In this document: positions 27,005-36,675 of the stretch, one piece after another
How positions within the stretch are numbered: position 1 is the first letter of the stretch
Layout of the letters: each line of letters starts with the position of its first letter
Origin: Paenibacillus silvae
GTDB lineage: Bacteria > Bacillota > Bacilli > Paenibacillales > Paenibacillaceae
Assembly: GCF_014639235.1 (NCBI RefSeq)
Contig: NZ_BMFU01000005.1
Coordinates: 23,058-87,057, forward strand
Reading direction: 5' to 3'
DNA length: 64,000 bases
Position numbers and translations under genes: made by a program
The notes under the pieces: model-generated
The model's input: only the letters and a program-made list of their open reading frames with translations
What the model was told of the DNA's origin: nothing
Database searches by the model: none

Positions 27005-27955
27005 TTATTTGCTATCCAAACCGGCAGAAACAAACTGTTTCATAGAGCGATATGCCTGCTCCAGCCGGAACCTCATTGCACCAGTCACAGCGTACATTGA
27101 GCGCGTATTCTCTTCATCATGCGAACCGCCGAGACTGTCCGCCACCGTCATATGTAGTGCAGCGGCCCATATGTCTGCCATCGCATCATTATCCTCAAGC
27201 ATGGACTGGTAATCCCGCGTTCCGTAGACCGCCATTACATATTGTATCCACAGTTCCTGGGCAAAATAAAAGAGCGTAGGCTCATGAACCTCCGTCTGAT
27301 CCGCCACCCGTTCCAGAATCTGCACGATCTGCAGCGGAAACTCTTCCGGCTTGAGCGGTACGGCTGCCACATCAATTTCTACCTGTTCTTCGCCCCTGGT
27401 AAATGGAATGATCTCCTGCAGCCCTCTGCGACGCAAGGTTTGCAGCACTCTGAACTGCAACAGGGGATGAAGCGGCTTCGTTTGCAGCCAGTGGATAAGC
27501 TCCTCATCTACCTTGGAAACGTCCAGAAAGGCCAGCTGCTCCAGCGCCAGCATCGTCTGTTCAGACAACGGCCCTTCCATAACTGTACGAAGAAGCTTGT
27601 CGGCGTAACCGTCATCCTGTGCAAGCTTTAACTTGGCATGCTGCCGAGCCATCTCTTCCTCGCTGACCTCTTCCTCGTCATCCTGCTCTGGCTCGACTGT
27701 GCGACTTGACGGCATTTCCATCGCTTCATATTGAGGGAAAGCTGCCTGGAGCCACTCCAGCAGGGCACGCCATTCATCGTAATGACGCTCTTCCTGCCCC
27801 TGGCATTGCAGCAAAAAGCGAAGCAAGTCCATTGCTTCACCATATCGTTCATTTTCAAGCATTACCGTCAGTTGTATCTGATAGTAGTCCAGCGTTTTTG
27901 GAAACAGCACGATCTTGTTATTGTGCGAGGTTTCCGGGGGTGTAGATTCCTTGAT
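27005..27955 (-). CDS. Conserved TPR-like protein upstream of tig, probable ATC start
   Basis: This alpha-helical protein resembles the uncharacterised TPR-type proteins found next to tig in related Bacilli. It has an N-terminal segment IVLFPKTLDYYQIQLTVML, then paired helices (ENERYGEAMDLLRFLLQCQG), an acidic linker (EPEQDDEEEVSEEEMA) and further helical repeats. No enzyme motif or membrane segment is seen. The first in-frame ATG (28105) or the next (28060) would add AT-rich, non-conserved-looking sequence. The only strong ribosome site, AGGAGGTG (27961-27968), sits seven bases before an ATC (27953-27955), giving 316 aa. Start assignment is inference. Confidence 0.7.
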   Translation of the reverse strand: MKESTPPETSHNNKIVLFPKTLDYYQIQLTVMLENERYGEAMDLLRFLLQCQGQEERHYDEWRALLEWLQAAFPQYEAMEMPSSRTVEPEQDDEEEVSEEEMARQHAKLKLAQDDGYADKLLRTVMEGPLSEQTMLALEQLAFLDVSKVDEELIHWLQTKPLHPLLQFRVLQTLRRRGLQEIIPFTRGEEQVEIDVAAVPLKPEEFPLQIVQILERVADQTEVHEPTLFYFAQELWIQYVMAVYGTRDYQSMLEDNDAMADIWAAALHMTVADSLGGSHDEENTRSMYAVTGAMRFRLEQAYRSMKQFVSAGLDSK

Positions 27956-28133
27956 GGGAGCACCTCCTCTGTTCCTGAATCTCCATTTGGAATCAACCGT
28001 GAATAGATATATATTAACGAATATTGATCTATTTCCCGCATTCTTCTGATATTTTAACATAACCTTAATTAGAATGAAAAAAACGTTGCGGCCGCCAAAT
28101 ATCATATACGAAATCGGATCGAAAATAAAACAT

Positions 28134-28162
28134 TTGATATTATTTTTTATTTATGATAAAAT
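28134..28162 (+). promoter_or_regulatory. Promoter of the first tRNA-Arg gene
   Basis: TTGATA (28134-28139) and TAAAAT (28157-28162) are 17 bp apart and end 23 bp before the tRNA. Confidence 0.65.
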
Positions 28163-28185
28163 CATATTTGCTTGAAAAATTTCAT

Positions 28186-28246
<61 letters not shown>

Positions 28247-28259
<13 letters not shown>

Positions 28260-28628
28260 TTCAAAGAAAAGCTTCCTTTTGGAAGCTTTTCTTGCGTTCG
28301 CGGGATGAGAACCCCATGGATTCGTCGGAGCATCGGCTTCGGAAGCTTAGGCTTCGCAGTCTCGACTGCAAGGAGAGTATCCCTCCTGGGACGTCATAAA
28401 AAGAAGCTTCCTTTGGGAAGCTTTTTTGCGTTCGCGGGATGAGAACCCCACGGGTTCGTCGGAGCATCGGCTTCGGAAGCTTACGCTCCACAGTCTCGAC
28501 TGCAAGGTGAGTATCCCTCCTGGGACGTCATAAAAAGAAGCTTCCTTCGGGAAGCTTTTTTGCGTTCGCGGGATGAGAACCCCATGGATTCGTCGGAGCA
28601 TCGGCTTCGGAAGCTTAGGCTTCGCCTC
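28247..28628 (+). repeat. Tandem 134-bp repeats, each ending in the tRNA-Arg 3' end
   Basis: CCCTCCTGGGACGT, the tRNA 3' end, occurs at 28247, 28381 and 28515, exactly 134 bp apart. Each is followed by a terminator hairpin (GAAGCTTCC with GGAAGCTTTTTT), then GCGTTCGCGGGATGAGAACC, then a GCAGTC/GACTGC stem. The third unit breaks off near 28628. One more diverged unit (136 bp) follows the second tRNA at 37081-37217 on the minus strand. No ORF here looks real. Confidence 0.85.
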
Positions 28629-28717
28629 CACGTTTAAAAAAGTGGGGGCTCGAGGCAATTGAAAAGGCAATACCACAGAGCCCCCCCCTTATCCGTACAT
28701 CTCCGTACATCAAAATT

Positions 28718-28914
28718 TCTAACGAATCCAGGAGACGCTATTTGGCTTGTTTTAGGCATCTCACAAACGTAACGATTCCTACAGACCTTATTTATTCACA
28801 TTCGCTTAATTTATACACTTTTTCGTGCCAATTTGACTAAATAGCGTTTGTGGGGATCGTTAGAGTTTGAAAAGTCCCCATATACGCTAAATAAGGTTCC
28901 TCAGATTCGTTAGC
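28718..28914. repeat. 197-bp symmetrical element with four 26-bp boxes, copy A
   Basis: Four 26-bp boxes match TCTAACGAWTC - seven or eight variable bases - CSYTATTT. Two are direct (28718-28743, 28768-28793) and two inverted (28839-28864, 28889-28914). Offsets are 0, 50, 121 and 171, so the whole element has dyad symmetry. The same four offsets recur in copy B at 36676-36872, although the spacers differ. Confidence 0.85.
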
Positions 28915-28963
28915 GCTTGGAGAGTTAAATAGGTAGGAAATTGGACGGAGTTTGGATGGTTTT

Positions 28964-29008
28964 GGGTTGGGTTGGGTTGGGTTGGGTTGGGTTGGGTTGG
29001 GTTGGGTT
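28964..29008 (+). repeat. Nine tandem GGGTT repeats
   Basis: An uninterrupted (GGGTT)9 run of 45 bp. Nine GGG tracts separated by TT could form a G-quadruplex on the plus strand. Confidence 0.95.
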
Positions 29009-29430
29009 CGTTAGATGGTTGGTTAGGTTAGTTTGTCGGATAAAGTTTAGGTGGAATCAAGTTTGACTATATGGAGTTGGGTTTAACAAATGAATCTTTC
29101 TCATCGTATATTCTATATCATCATACGCTTATAGCCCTTTCCCTTTGCCCTTACTTGTATCCAAGTACCCCTGTCCAATCTACCTGTCATCATGTAAACA
29201 ATGCTTTATTTTAAAGAAGCCCAGCTCTTACTCTTACTCTCACACTCCAACTCCCTACCCTTATACTTTTTGAAAATAAACAAGCTCTTGGTACGTGCCA
29301 TAAAAAACAGCGTAAACACCACCAGAATTGTTAACCATCCTTTTCACGACACCCGGCTCAGCCTACCAAGTGATGTATGTAATAACCACGCACACGTCTG
29401 CTGTAGAGTTTTTCATTACATTGCCCCATG

Positions 29431-29458
29431 TTGACATGAAATGTTATGCTTGTTTAAT
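29431..29458 (+). promoter_or_regulatory. SigA-type promoter of the MFS transporter gene
   Basis: TTGACA (29431-29436, consensus) and TTTAAT (29453-29458) are 16 bp apart, about 28 bp before the ATG. Confidence 0.7.
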
Positions 29459-29486
29459 TAGACCTATGATAAACAGGAGATTACTT

Positions 29487-30746
29487 ATGTCATCACATAC
29501 CCAACAGCATCAGCACTCCCTTTCTTTGACGGAAAAAGAACCGTCCCAACACGGGACCGAACAAACACAGCACACATCCAGAAATTATGCGTTGCTGCTT
29601 GCCGGGATTATCGTGCTTGCCGCTACGATGCGTTCACCCATTACTGCCACAGGTCCCGTCGTGGAATTGATTCGTTCAGACACCGGCATCGGCCATACGA
29701 TGGCTGGATTGCTGACATCACTGCCTTTGATTGCTTTTGCAGCCGTCTCACCTTTTGCCCCGCGCCTTGCCAGACGTTTTGGGCTGGAGACCGCTCTCCT
29801 GCTCGCTGTAATTATTGTTACTGGAGGTATAACTTTACGCCTTCTTCCCTCTGTTGCCGCTTTGTATGCAGGGACAGCTCTTCTGGGATGCGGGATTGCC
29901 TTCAGCAACGTACTCTTGCCAAGTTTAATTAAACGTGATTTCCCGTTACGTGTCGGTATGGTCACAGGGCTGTACTCGGTTTCCATGAATATGTTTGCCT
30001 CGATCTCGTCAGGCATCAGTGTACCCGTGGCAGAAGCCTCTTCACTTGGGTGGAGAGCCTCATTGGGGATGTGGGTCATCTTCTCTATACTCGCCGTTTT
30101 GTTATGGCTGCCCCAAGCTTGGAAGGGCCGACAACAGATGTTATATGCGACCTCCCTGAATGAAGGCACACCCACTCGACTGCGGACGTCTTCCCTGGCC
30201 TGGTTTGTGACTCTGTTTATGGGGTTACAGTCGCTAATCTTCTATACCACCATCACCTGGCTTCCCGAAATTCTAACGGACCAAGGCTTCAGTGCCTCCT
30301 CGGCAGGCTGGATGCTTTCATTGATGCAGCTGGTGAGTGTTCCCGTAACTTTCGTTGTGCCAATCCTTGCTGGAAGAACAAAAGATCAACGACTGCTGAC
30401 CACCATCACATGTATGTCGCTTATCTTCGGGTATGCCTTGTTATTTACTGGTGTACCTGTGCTTGTTACTATCGGAGTTGCGTTAGCCGGTGTTGGTGCT
30501 GGAGCTTCCTTTGGTCTGGTCACCATGTTTTTTGTGCTTCGCACCACTCATGCGCGGGAGGCTGCACGTTTGTCGGGAATGGCTCAATCCTTCGGATATC
30601 TGCTTGCGGCGGGCGGACCCTTGCTCTTTGGCCTGCTGCATGACTGGACCCATGGCTGGACACTGCCGCTGCTCATTCAGATCTTTGTTGCGATTGTGCT
30701 GCTTATGACCGGGATTCAGGCAAGCAAAGATCAAACCATTTCTTAG
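29487..30746 (+). CDS. CynX/NimT-family MFS transporter
   Basis: This 419-aa inner-membrane protein has about twelve hydrophobic segments. After a hydrophilic His/Gln/Thr-rich N-terminal tail (MSSHTQQHQHSLSLTEKEP) comes the CynX/NimT signature LAATMRSPITATGPVVELIR near residue 50. The MFS loop motif FAPRLARRFGLE lies between TM2 and TM3. Relatives export or import cyanate, 2-nitroimidazole or other small anions; the substrate here is unknown. The ATG at 29487 has AGGAG eight bases upstream; the longer frame from 29328 crosses the promoter and is not used. Confidence 0.85.
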   Translation: MSSHTQQHQHSLSLTEKEPSQHGTEQTQHTSRNYALLLAGIIVLAATMRSPITATGPVVELIRSDTGIGHTMAGLLTSLPLIAFAAVSPFAPRLARRFGLETALLLAVIIVTGGITLRLLPSVAALYAGTALLGCGIAFSNVLLPSLIKRDFPLRVGMVTGLYSVSMNMFASISSGISVPVAEASSLGWRASLGMWVIFSILAVLLWLPQAWKGRQQMLYATSLNEGTPTRLRTSSLAWFVTLFMGLQSLIFYTTITWLPEILTDQGFSASSAGWMLSLMQLVSVPVTFVVPILAGRTKDQRLLTTITCMSLIFGYALLFTGVPVLVTIGVALAGVGAGASFGLVTMFFVLRTTHAREAARLSGMAQSFGYLLAAGGPLLFGLLHDWTHGWTLPLLIQIFVAIVLLMTGIQASKDQTIS

Positions 30747-30764
30747 TTTGGTAAAAAAATACCC

Positions 30765-30851
30765 CCAGGGACAGGATTTCGCTCCTTCCCTGGAAGCAAA
30801 CAACAAGAAACGGCCTCACCCTGTACAACACTCAACAGGGGAGGCCGTTTC
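30765..30851. terminator. Convergent terminator hairpins between MFS and protease genes
   Basis: The stronger hairpin (30807-30851) pairs GAAACGGCCTC with GAGGCCGTTTC, with inner CCCTGT/ACAGGG pairing. The U-rich tail is better on the minus strand (TTTCTTGTTGTTT). A smaller stem, CCAGGGA/TCCCTGG, lies at 30765-30793. Together they can end both converging genes. Confidence 0.8.
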
Positions 30852-30937
30852 TCATATCTTGCTGTCGTCCTGGTCACCAGCTTTATGCCGGGATGGACGA
30901 GCGCTTTACTTTTCCAGACAACATGCTCTTACCGCGT

Positions 30938-33900
30938 TTACTTCACCTTCACCTGAATGGTATTGGTGCTTGTTGCTCCCGCAGCATTAATCAGCTCGGC
31001 CCGGTACGTATACGTGCCGGATGCCTTGCCTTTCACCGAAGTCACGGCGAATTGCGGCAGCGGGGTTGTAGCTTTGAGCGACTGCGTATCAATCAGCTCA
31101 TCGTTCTCGTAAAGACGATACTCGGTTGCATTGGTTCCCCACCAGAGGTTCATCATCACTTTATAGTTGCCGTCCACATCCCAGTTGTCATGAGAGAGGG
31201 TCGCTTTGCCAGGCAGTGCATCGGTTACCCGTACAGTCAGTGTCTGACTGCGTGTAACTCCTTTGTCATTAGCAAGCTCGGCAACATAAGTGTAAGTGCC
31301 ATTGGTTTTGCCTGTAATTTTCGTATGAGCAAACTGTGCCCAAGGCGCATTATAAGTCAGCTTTTGCGAATCCACCAGCACGCCATCCTCATACAGCTTG
31401 TAGCTGGTCGCATTTTCACCCCACCACATGTTCATCGTTACAGTATAGTCGCCCCCTAACAGACCGTTTACAAAGCCGTTATTATGGGACAAAGATGGCG
31501 TTCCGGGCGCTTTGGTCGCTGGTGTTTCAGGCTCTGTCTGTGCAGACTCCACCTTGATGGTGGTGCTCGTCGTACCTGCAAGACCCTGCTCGTCTTTCAC
31601 TGTTGTTACTACAGTGTACGTGCCGCCCTCAATGCCCTCCAACGCATAATTGAAGCCGCCATCTGCCTGTACTGTAAATGTTCCTTCTTTCAGCGTTGAT
31701 CCATCTTCTTTTTTCACCACGTAGGATGCTTTCAGCGCAGCGGTTGGATCAAACGTGATACTCCAGCCTTTGGCCAGTGCAGGAGCCACTCGGAAATACA
31801 GATCATCTACCGAACCGTTAATCACAACGGCATCATCAGCTTTGAACTCCAGGTTTTGCGGAGCTGTTACCGCTGGTGCTGTCTTTTTAACCAGAAACGG
31901 AGGTGTATCTTCCTTATAGGTTTTGCCGTCCGCGCCAATGGTTGTAATATCGACTGTATACAAGCCATCCGGCAGTTCAGCCACTTCATCTGTCGTGTAA
32001 TCAGCATACTGACCATCCCAGGCCAGGTTGTACCTTGTATTCGCGTTAAAATTATAATAATTGCCGAAAATCGAGCCAATGTATCCGTCTTGATAATAAC
32101 CACCGTCCGGATCAAGGCCGTTATAGATTTCGATAAGCGCAAACGTCATCGGATTATGGAACTCCATTGCAACGTTCAATGTATCCAGAGAACCGTCTGC
32201 CTTCAACGGATAGTAGAATGGATTTTTCGCAGTTCCTTTAACCGTCTCAATGTATTTCACTCCACTGGACGTCACATTAAAGTGAGCCACATAAGGCACT
32301 GTAAATGTATTTGTTCCATTCGTAATTTCAATGTACCCCTGTGCCTCGGTTACCGCTGTAACCCCGCGAGGTACGGTAACGGTTACTGCCAATTCTTCCT
32401 CCCCATTCAAAGTGAATGAAGTTTTATCTACGGCAACAGATACCCCTGGCACCGTTCGTGTCGGATTCACATTGACCGTATACTCGCCACCATTTCCGTT
32501 CAAGGCCTGAACCTTGATCGTTTTGGTCACTGTTTTTTCATCTGTGCTCATAAAGTTGCCATAGTTGATGCTGCCCGTGATGTTTTCTTTTTCAACAACC
32601 GAGCCATTCTCGGTATACCGGGTTACATCCATGACTTTGACAAAGGCAGCAGGATCAATGGATTTTACCGCCTGGATGCGGCCTGCACCTTGATCAAATA
32701 CATCGTATTTCGCTGTATCAATAATTTTAGCATTATTCATCAGAGCAGCCTTGACATCAAAAGGCGTCCAGTCCGGATGCTTTTCTAGCAGCAGTGCAGC
32801 CAGACCTGATACGTGAGGAGCAGCCATACTGGTTCCACTTTTGCGATCATACGCTTGTGAATAATCAGCATCTGGTTCATCTTTGCCATAGGCAGGAACT
32901 GTTGAAAGAATGTTGGAGCCCGGTGCAACGACATCCGGTTTGATATCAAGCGTTACTTTGGCAGGCCCGCGGGAGCTGGATGAACTCATCTCGTCCCCAG
33001 GAGTCTGACTGCGCTCAAAATCACTGAAGCTCACTTGAACGGGTTGGCCTGCATCCAGCTCAGCCTTGATCACTTCGCCATCTTCCTTGGACATGCTCAG
33101 TGTCGGGATCAGATCGAAGCTGTCACCAAGACTAACGCCAATTGGCCCAGGAATATTGTTAAATACGACAACACCTACCGCTCCGGCGGCTTTGGCATTC
33201 GCAATTTTCTCTACAAATGCAAGCTCGCCACGCTGAATCAAAGCTACTTTCCCTGTAAAATCCTTGCCTTCAAAATCAGCCGGTTTACCCAAAGCTGCAA
33301 ATTCAACAGCATACTTGTCTGTCAAAACAGATTCAGGATCAGCCGCAAGACTCCAGCCCATCACATCCAAGCGATAGACCGATTCGGTAACATTCAGTGG
33401 CGCTTGCTCCGACTGTGCCGGTGCAGGTGTTGTCTCAATTCCATCTTGAGTCTCAGATGATGAAACTCCGTCTGTTCCTTCTGCCGCAGGAGCAGGTACT
33501 TCCGATGTTTCATCATTAGTCGTTGCCGTGTCTGCAGCTTGTGCAGGCTCAGTCTGATCAGGCTGGGAAGCTTGCTGTGCCTCATCGGAGACTGCAGCAT
33601 TAGAAGCATTTCCGCCATTTTGTGCAGATGCAGCAATTTCTCCTGTATCGCCTTCTGGCGCAGTCACTCCAGTTTTACCTTCCGGTGCGTTTACCGGTGA
33701 CGATTCAGGAAATTGTGTTTCGGGAGCACTGCCCAGTTCAGGTGTTTGCTCGTTCTCTGGAACCGGCTGCTGCTCAGGTGTTTCTTCCTGACCCTCTTCG
33801 CCAATCCAGAAATGTGTATTAGCCGTAATCAACTGGCTAGGACCTGTCGAATTACCTACCGTAATCGCCATCGCGGATGCACCCGGTGAACCAAGTGTAT

Positions 33901-34993
33901 AACGGTTAGGCCCGCTATTACCGCTCGATACCACTGCAGTTACACCAGACAGCATGGCGTTGTTCAGTGCAACTGATGTCACATAGCTTGGATCATTGTT
34001 CGCAGCACCAAGCGACAGATTGATAACATCCATGCCATCTGATACTGAGCGGTCAATTCCTCCCAGCACCCAGGATGTCTGTCCGTTTCCGTATGGCCCA
34101 AGAACTCGATAAGCATAGATGTCCGCTTCAGGAGCAATCCCAACAATGCCATAATCTCCTGCTTCACGGGCAGCTACCGTGCCGGAGACATGTGTGCCGT
34201 GAGAAGTGTAATAAGAGCTGTTTCTATCATCAAACTCCGGCTGGCCTGATGCTTTCCACTCTTCATAAGTCGCTTCATATGGATCATTATCATTATCTAC
34301 AAAATCCCATCCGCCTTTATAAGCGTCACGCAGATTCGGGTGATCGTAGTCAATCCCGGTATCAATGACTCCCACCTTCACACCTTTACCTTTATATCCC
34401 AAGTCCCATACTTCAGGCGCTCCGATAAAAGGCGCGGTATCTTTCATATGCGGATTGACTTCACCTGTGTCTGGTGCCAGGGTTACTTCAAGGTCAGGAT
34501 ATACACTGACCACTCCTGGTATTTGAAGCAATTGTCCCAATTGATTCCCCTTCACTTCAAGGGCTACACCATTAAGGGCATATGCATAATTGTCCAGCAC
34601 TTCGTGTTTGATTTTTTTCTGAGTGAGGCTATGTACAAATGACTGTTGTTGCTCTTCAACTTGAGTCACAGCCTTTGTTTCCATAGAGGAGGTAAATGAT
34701 CTTCCAGAGAGGGTTGTTTCACCTTGTGCTACAGCAACAGGTTTATTGGACAGCTCGACGATAACGCGAGTATTCTCTCCGCCGAGACCTTCCAGACTTT
34801 TATCCAAAAATGGATCTGCAGCAATTCGTGCCTCCCGATCGGCAAGCACTTCTCTCATCTGCTTTGCTTCGGTGCTGTTTAACGTATTATCCAGTTGAAT
34901 TGCGGAATCTGCAGGAGCAGCTCCGGCAGCTGGCAGGATAAGTGAAAAAACCATAAGGACACTCAATAACATGGATATCAATCGTTTATTCAA
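30938..34993 (-). CDS. Large secreted subtilisin-like (S8) serine protease
   Basis: Numbering here is from the longer frame starting at ATG 35011. A signal peptide (residues about 8-32), an I9-type propeptide (about 80-180) and an S8 catalytic domain follow in order: Asp217 in VIDTGID, His271 in SHGTHVSG, Asn365 in SSGNSGP, Ser728 in SGTSMAAPH. Between Asn365 and Ser728 sits a Pro/Glu/Thr/Ser/Ala-rich stretch (about 405-545), then a PA domain (about 560-665). The C-terminal third has beta-sandwich segments and two tandem repeats of about 90 residues (MWWGENATSYKLYEDGVL and LWWGTNATEYRLYENDEL). The architecture is Vpr/lactocepin-like. I prefer a TTG start (34993, 1351 aa) eight bases after AAGGAGG. 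Confidence 0.92.
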   Translation of the reverse strand: MNKRLISMLLSVLMVFSLILPAAGAAPADSAIQLDNTLNSTEAKQMREVLADREARIAADPFLDKSLEGLGGENTRVIVELSNKPVAVAQGETTLSGRSFTSSMETKAVTQVEEQQQSFVHSLTQKKIKHEVLDNYAYALNGVALEVKGNQLGQLLQIPGVVSVYPDLEVTLAPDTGEVNPHMKDTAPFIGAPEVWDLGYKGKGVKVGVIDTGIDYDHPNLRDAYKGGWDFVDNDNDPYEATYEEWKASGQPEFDDRNSSYYTSHGTHVSGTVAAREAGDYGIVGIAPEADIYAYRVLGPYGNGQTSWVLGGIDRSVSDGMDVINLSLGAANNDPSYVTSVALNNAMLSGVTAVVSSGNSGPNRYTLGSPGASAMAITVGNSTGPSQLITANTHFWIGEEGQEETPEQQPVPENEQTPELGSAPETQFPESSPVNAPEGKTGVTAPEGDTGEIAASAQNGGNASNAAVSDEAQQASQPDQTEPAQAADTATTNDETSEVPAPAAEGTDGVSSSETQDGIETTPAPAQSEQAPLNVTESVYRLDVMGWSLAADPESVLTDKYAVEFAALGKPADFEGKDFTGKVALIQRGELAFVEKIANAKAAGAVGVVVFNNIPGPIGVSLGDSFDLIPTLSMSKEDGEVIKAELDAGQPVQVSFSDFERSQTPGDEMSSSSSRGPAKVTLDIKPDVVAPGSNILSTVPAYGKDEPDADYSQAYDRKSGTSMAAPHVSGLAALLLEKHPDWTPFDVKAALMNNAKIIDTAKYDVFDQGAGRIQAVKSIDPAAFVKVMDVTRYTENGSVVEKENITGSINYGNFMSTDEKTVTKTIKVQALNGNGGEYTVNVNPTRTVPGVSVAVDKTSFTLNGEEELAVTVTVPRGVTAVTEAQGYIEITNGTNTFTVPYVAHFNVTSSGVKYIETVKGTAKNPFYYPLKADGSLDTLNVAMEFHNPMTFALIEIYNGLDPDGGYYQDGYIGSIFGNYYNFNANTRYNLAWDGQYADYTTDEVAELPDGLYTVDITTIGADGKTYKEDTPPFLVKKTAPAVTAPQNLEFKADDAVVINGSVDDLYFRVAPALAKGWSITFDPTAALKASYVVKKEDGSTLKEGTFTVQADGGFNYALEGIEGGTYTVVTTVKDEQGLAGTTSTTIKVESAQTEPETPATKAPGTPSLSHNNGFVNGLLGGDYTVTMNMWWGENATSYKLYEDGVLVDSQKLTYNAPWAQFAHTKITGKTNGTYTYVAELANDKGVTRSQTLTVRVTDALPGKATLSHDNWDVDGNYKVMMNLWWGTNATEYRLYENDELIDTQSLKATTPLPQFAVTSVKGKASGTYTYRAELINAAGATSTNTIQVKVK

Positions 34994-35260
34994 GGTTATG
35001 CCCTCCTTCATCGTGTAAACCTCACCAAAATGGGTTCTTGCTCTCTGTTAAGCACTACGATTCTTTCGACTACATTCACCTCCAATCTGCAAGATGTTTG
35101 ACCCTTGGTAAATTATTCTACCAAAATATCTCATTTTCCTTCTAATTACTTACATTATGATATAGAAATTACTTATATGGGTCTTTAGTAGGTTAAACAT
35201 TCGCATTTGTATATTCCTGTCGTTTGAATATTCAAATTCAAAATATGGGTTGGAGACAAG

Positions 35261-35302
35261 AAAAAACCATACATCTCTGAATGAGATAAACGCATGGTTT
35301 TG
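35261..35302 (-). terminator. Terminator after the methyltransferase gene
   Basis: AAAACCAT and ATGGTTTT form the outer stem and ATCTC/GAGAT the inner stem. On the minus strand TTTTTTCTTG follows. Confidence 0.7.
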
Positions 35303-35407
35303 AGTGAGTTTTATTCGAATTAAAACATTCTTATGGTAGGGCGGAGATGTGGTTCAGACATTCTTTTTCTATAGTTTTAAATTCATATAACAAAGTTTTT
35401 AAATTAT

Positions 35408-36187
35408 TCAAACTTGATTTTCTGGCTTGAATGCTTCAATACGCAGTCGTTTGTAATCTGCATAAATCGCATCATTTTTCCACAGCTTAGGTTTGACGAT
35501 TTCGCTAATTTCCTGACACCATTCCTTCACCTGTTCGGGGTTAACCCCCTTGAAATAATCATCTCCAAAATGAGTCAGCCAGCCTGCAATTCCATCCTCA
35601 CCATCTGCCAGTTTAGTAGGACGATCGTAGTGATAGGCCTGACGAACCATAAATCCCCTGTTCTCTAAAATACGGCTGTACTGCCCAATGGTCGGAAAAT
35701 ACCAAGGATTACGTTCCGCTGCGTTGATGCCTGTATGTCGCTCCAGCACCTCTTCCACCGCTTTCACAATGATCTGCACATTGCCCTGCCCGCCAAATTC
35801 AGCTACAAATCGCCCTCCCGGCTTCAAGGCGTTCCATACACAGTCTACAACGTCGCTGGAATTACGCATCCAGTGTAAAGCAGCATTCGAGAACACAGCG
35901 TCATATGCTCGTTCTGTATGAAAGTGCTCGCCATCCGCCTCCATAAACTCCAGTTGCGGGAACTTTTGCTTTGCCCGGGCAATCATATCCGAGGAAGCAT
36001 CCATACCGGTTACCTCTGCTCCCAAAAGAGAAATCTCATGCGTTAAATCTCCGGTTCCGCAACCGAGATCGAGAATGTACTCACCCACTTGGGGACGCAG
36101 CCAGGAAATCAGACTTTTTCCATACTCCGATACAAAAGCCAGTTGATTGTCGTAGTCCTCGGCCTGCCACTGATTAATTGATTTCAT
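35408..36187 (-). CDS. Class I SAM-dependent methyltransferase
   Basis: This soluble protein has the SAM-binding motif ILDLGCGTGDLTHEIS (about residues 37-52), motif II acidic GMDASSDM, and AVFSNAALHWM, typical of the trans-aconitate/ubiquinone-type group. Length is 259 aa from ATG 36187 (MKSINQWQAEDYD), preceded by GGTGGAG; an upstream ATG (36238) has no ribosome site. The substrate is unknown. It stands alone between the large protease and a long gene-free stretch, with its own terminator. Confidence 0.82.
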   Translation of the reverse strand: MKSINQWQAEDYDNQLAFVSEYGKSLISWLRPQVGEYILDLGCGTGDLTHEISLLGAEVTGMDASSDMIARAKQKFPQLEFMEADGEHFHTERAYDAVFSNAALHWMRNSSDVVDCVWNALKPGGRFVAEFGGQGNVQIIVKAVEEVLERHTGINAAERNPWYFPTIGQYSRILENRGFMVRQAYHYDRPTKLADGEDGIAGWLTHFGDDYFKGVNPEQVKEWCQEISEIVKPKLWKNDAIYADYKRLRIEAFKPENQV

Positions 36188-36675
36188 CTTCTCCACCGTC
36201 GCTTTCGCTGTTGATAGATATATTGTGGCACAATTCATCTTATTGTTTAAATATATTTAATCTATCTATCTTATAGGTAAAACAAATTAAGGAGCGAGCG
36301 GGCATCTATTCTTCTGAATGCATACTAGAAACTGAATGTCACAGTTAGTCATTTATTTGGCAGTTCTTTCGGTGACTAGCTTGGAATTGATCTTCCGTTA
36401 AGGTCCGTCGCTGGTGTGTTTGGCGCAGGCATTATCTTGCTGCCAGATTTTTCGCTGGAAGAGTAAAACCGGGTACCGTGTTGGGCGGGCTTCTTCTACG
36501 AGACACGTTGACTGGGGGCGCATGCATTTCCTTCTACGGGGGATGGCGACCTGGCGCGGCGTAATTTCTGCCACTAAGTGCTCATTAACTTACTTTGTAA
36601 ATACAGCATTAATTCTTATCCTGTTCCTTTGCATGCCCGCCCCCACCAGAGCTCCTCTCCATTCACATCGGTAAT
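36188..36675. other. Gene-free region upstream of the methyltransferase
   Basis: I see no supported gene, RNA or mobile-element feature. The methyltransferase promoter must lie near 36190-36290, where the sequence is AT-rich. The rest is of mixed composition without a coherent ORF. Confidence 0.5.

Larger units (their letters stand above)
28629..29430. other. Gene-free region between tRNA repeats and MFS gene
   Basis: No convincing gene. It holds a G/C-block inverted repeat (GGGGGCTC near 28644 with GAGCCCCCCC near 28678), the 197-bp four-box element (28718-28914), nine GGGTT repeats, and G/T-rich then AT-rich sequence up to the MFS promoter. Confidence 0.6.

Noticed and set aside
29328..29486. 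N-terminal extension of the MFS transporter
   Set aside because: The extension crosses a consensus promoter and lacks a ribosome site; the ATG at 29487 has one.
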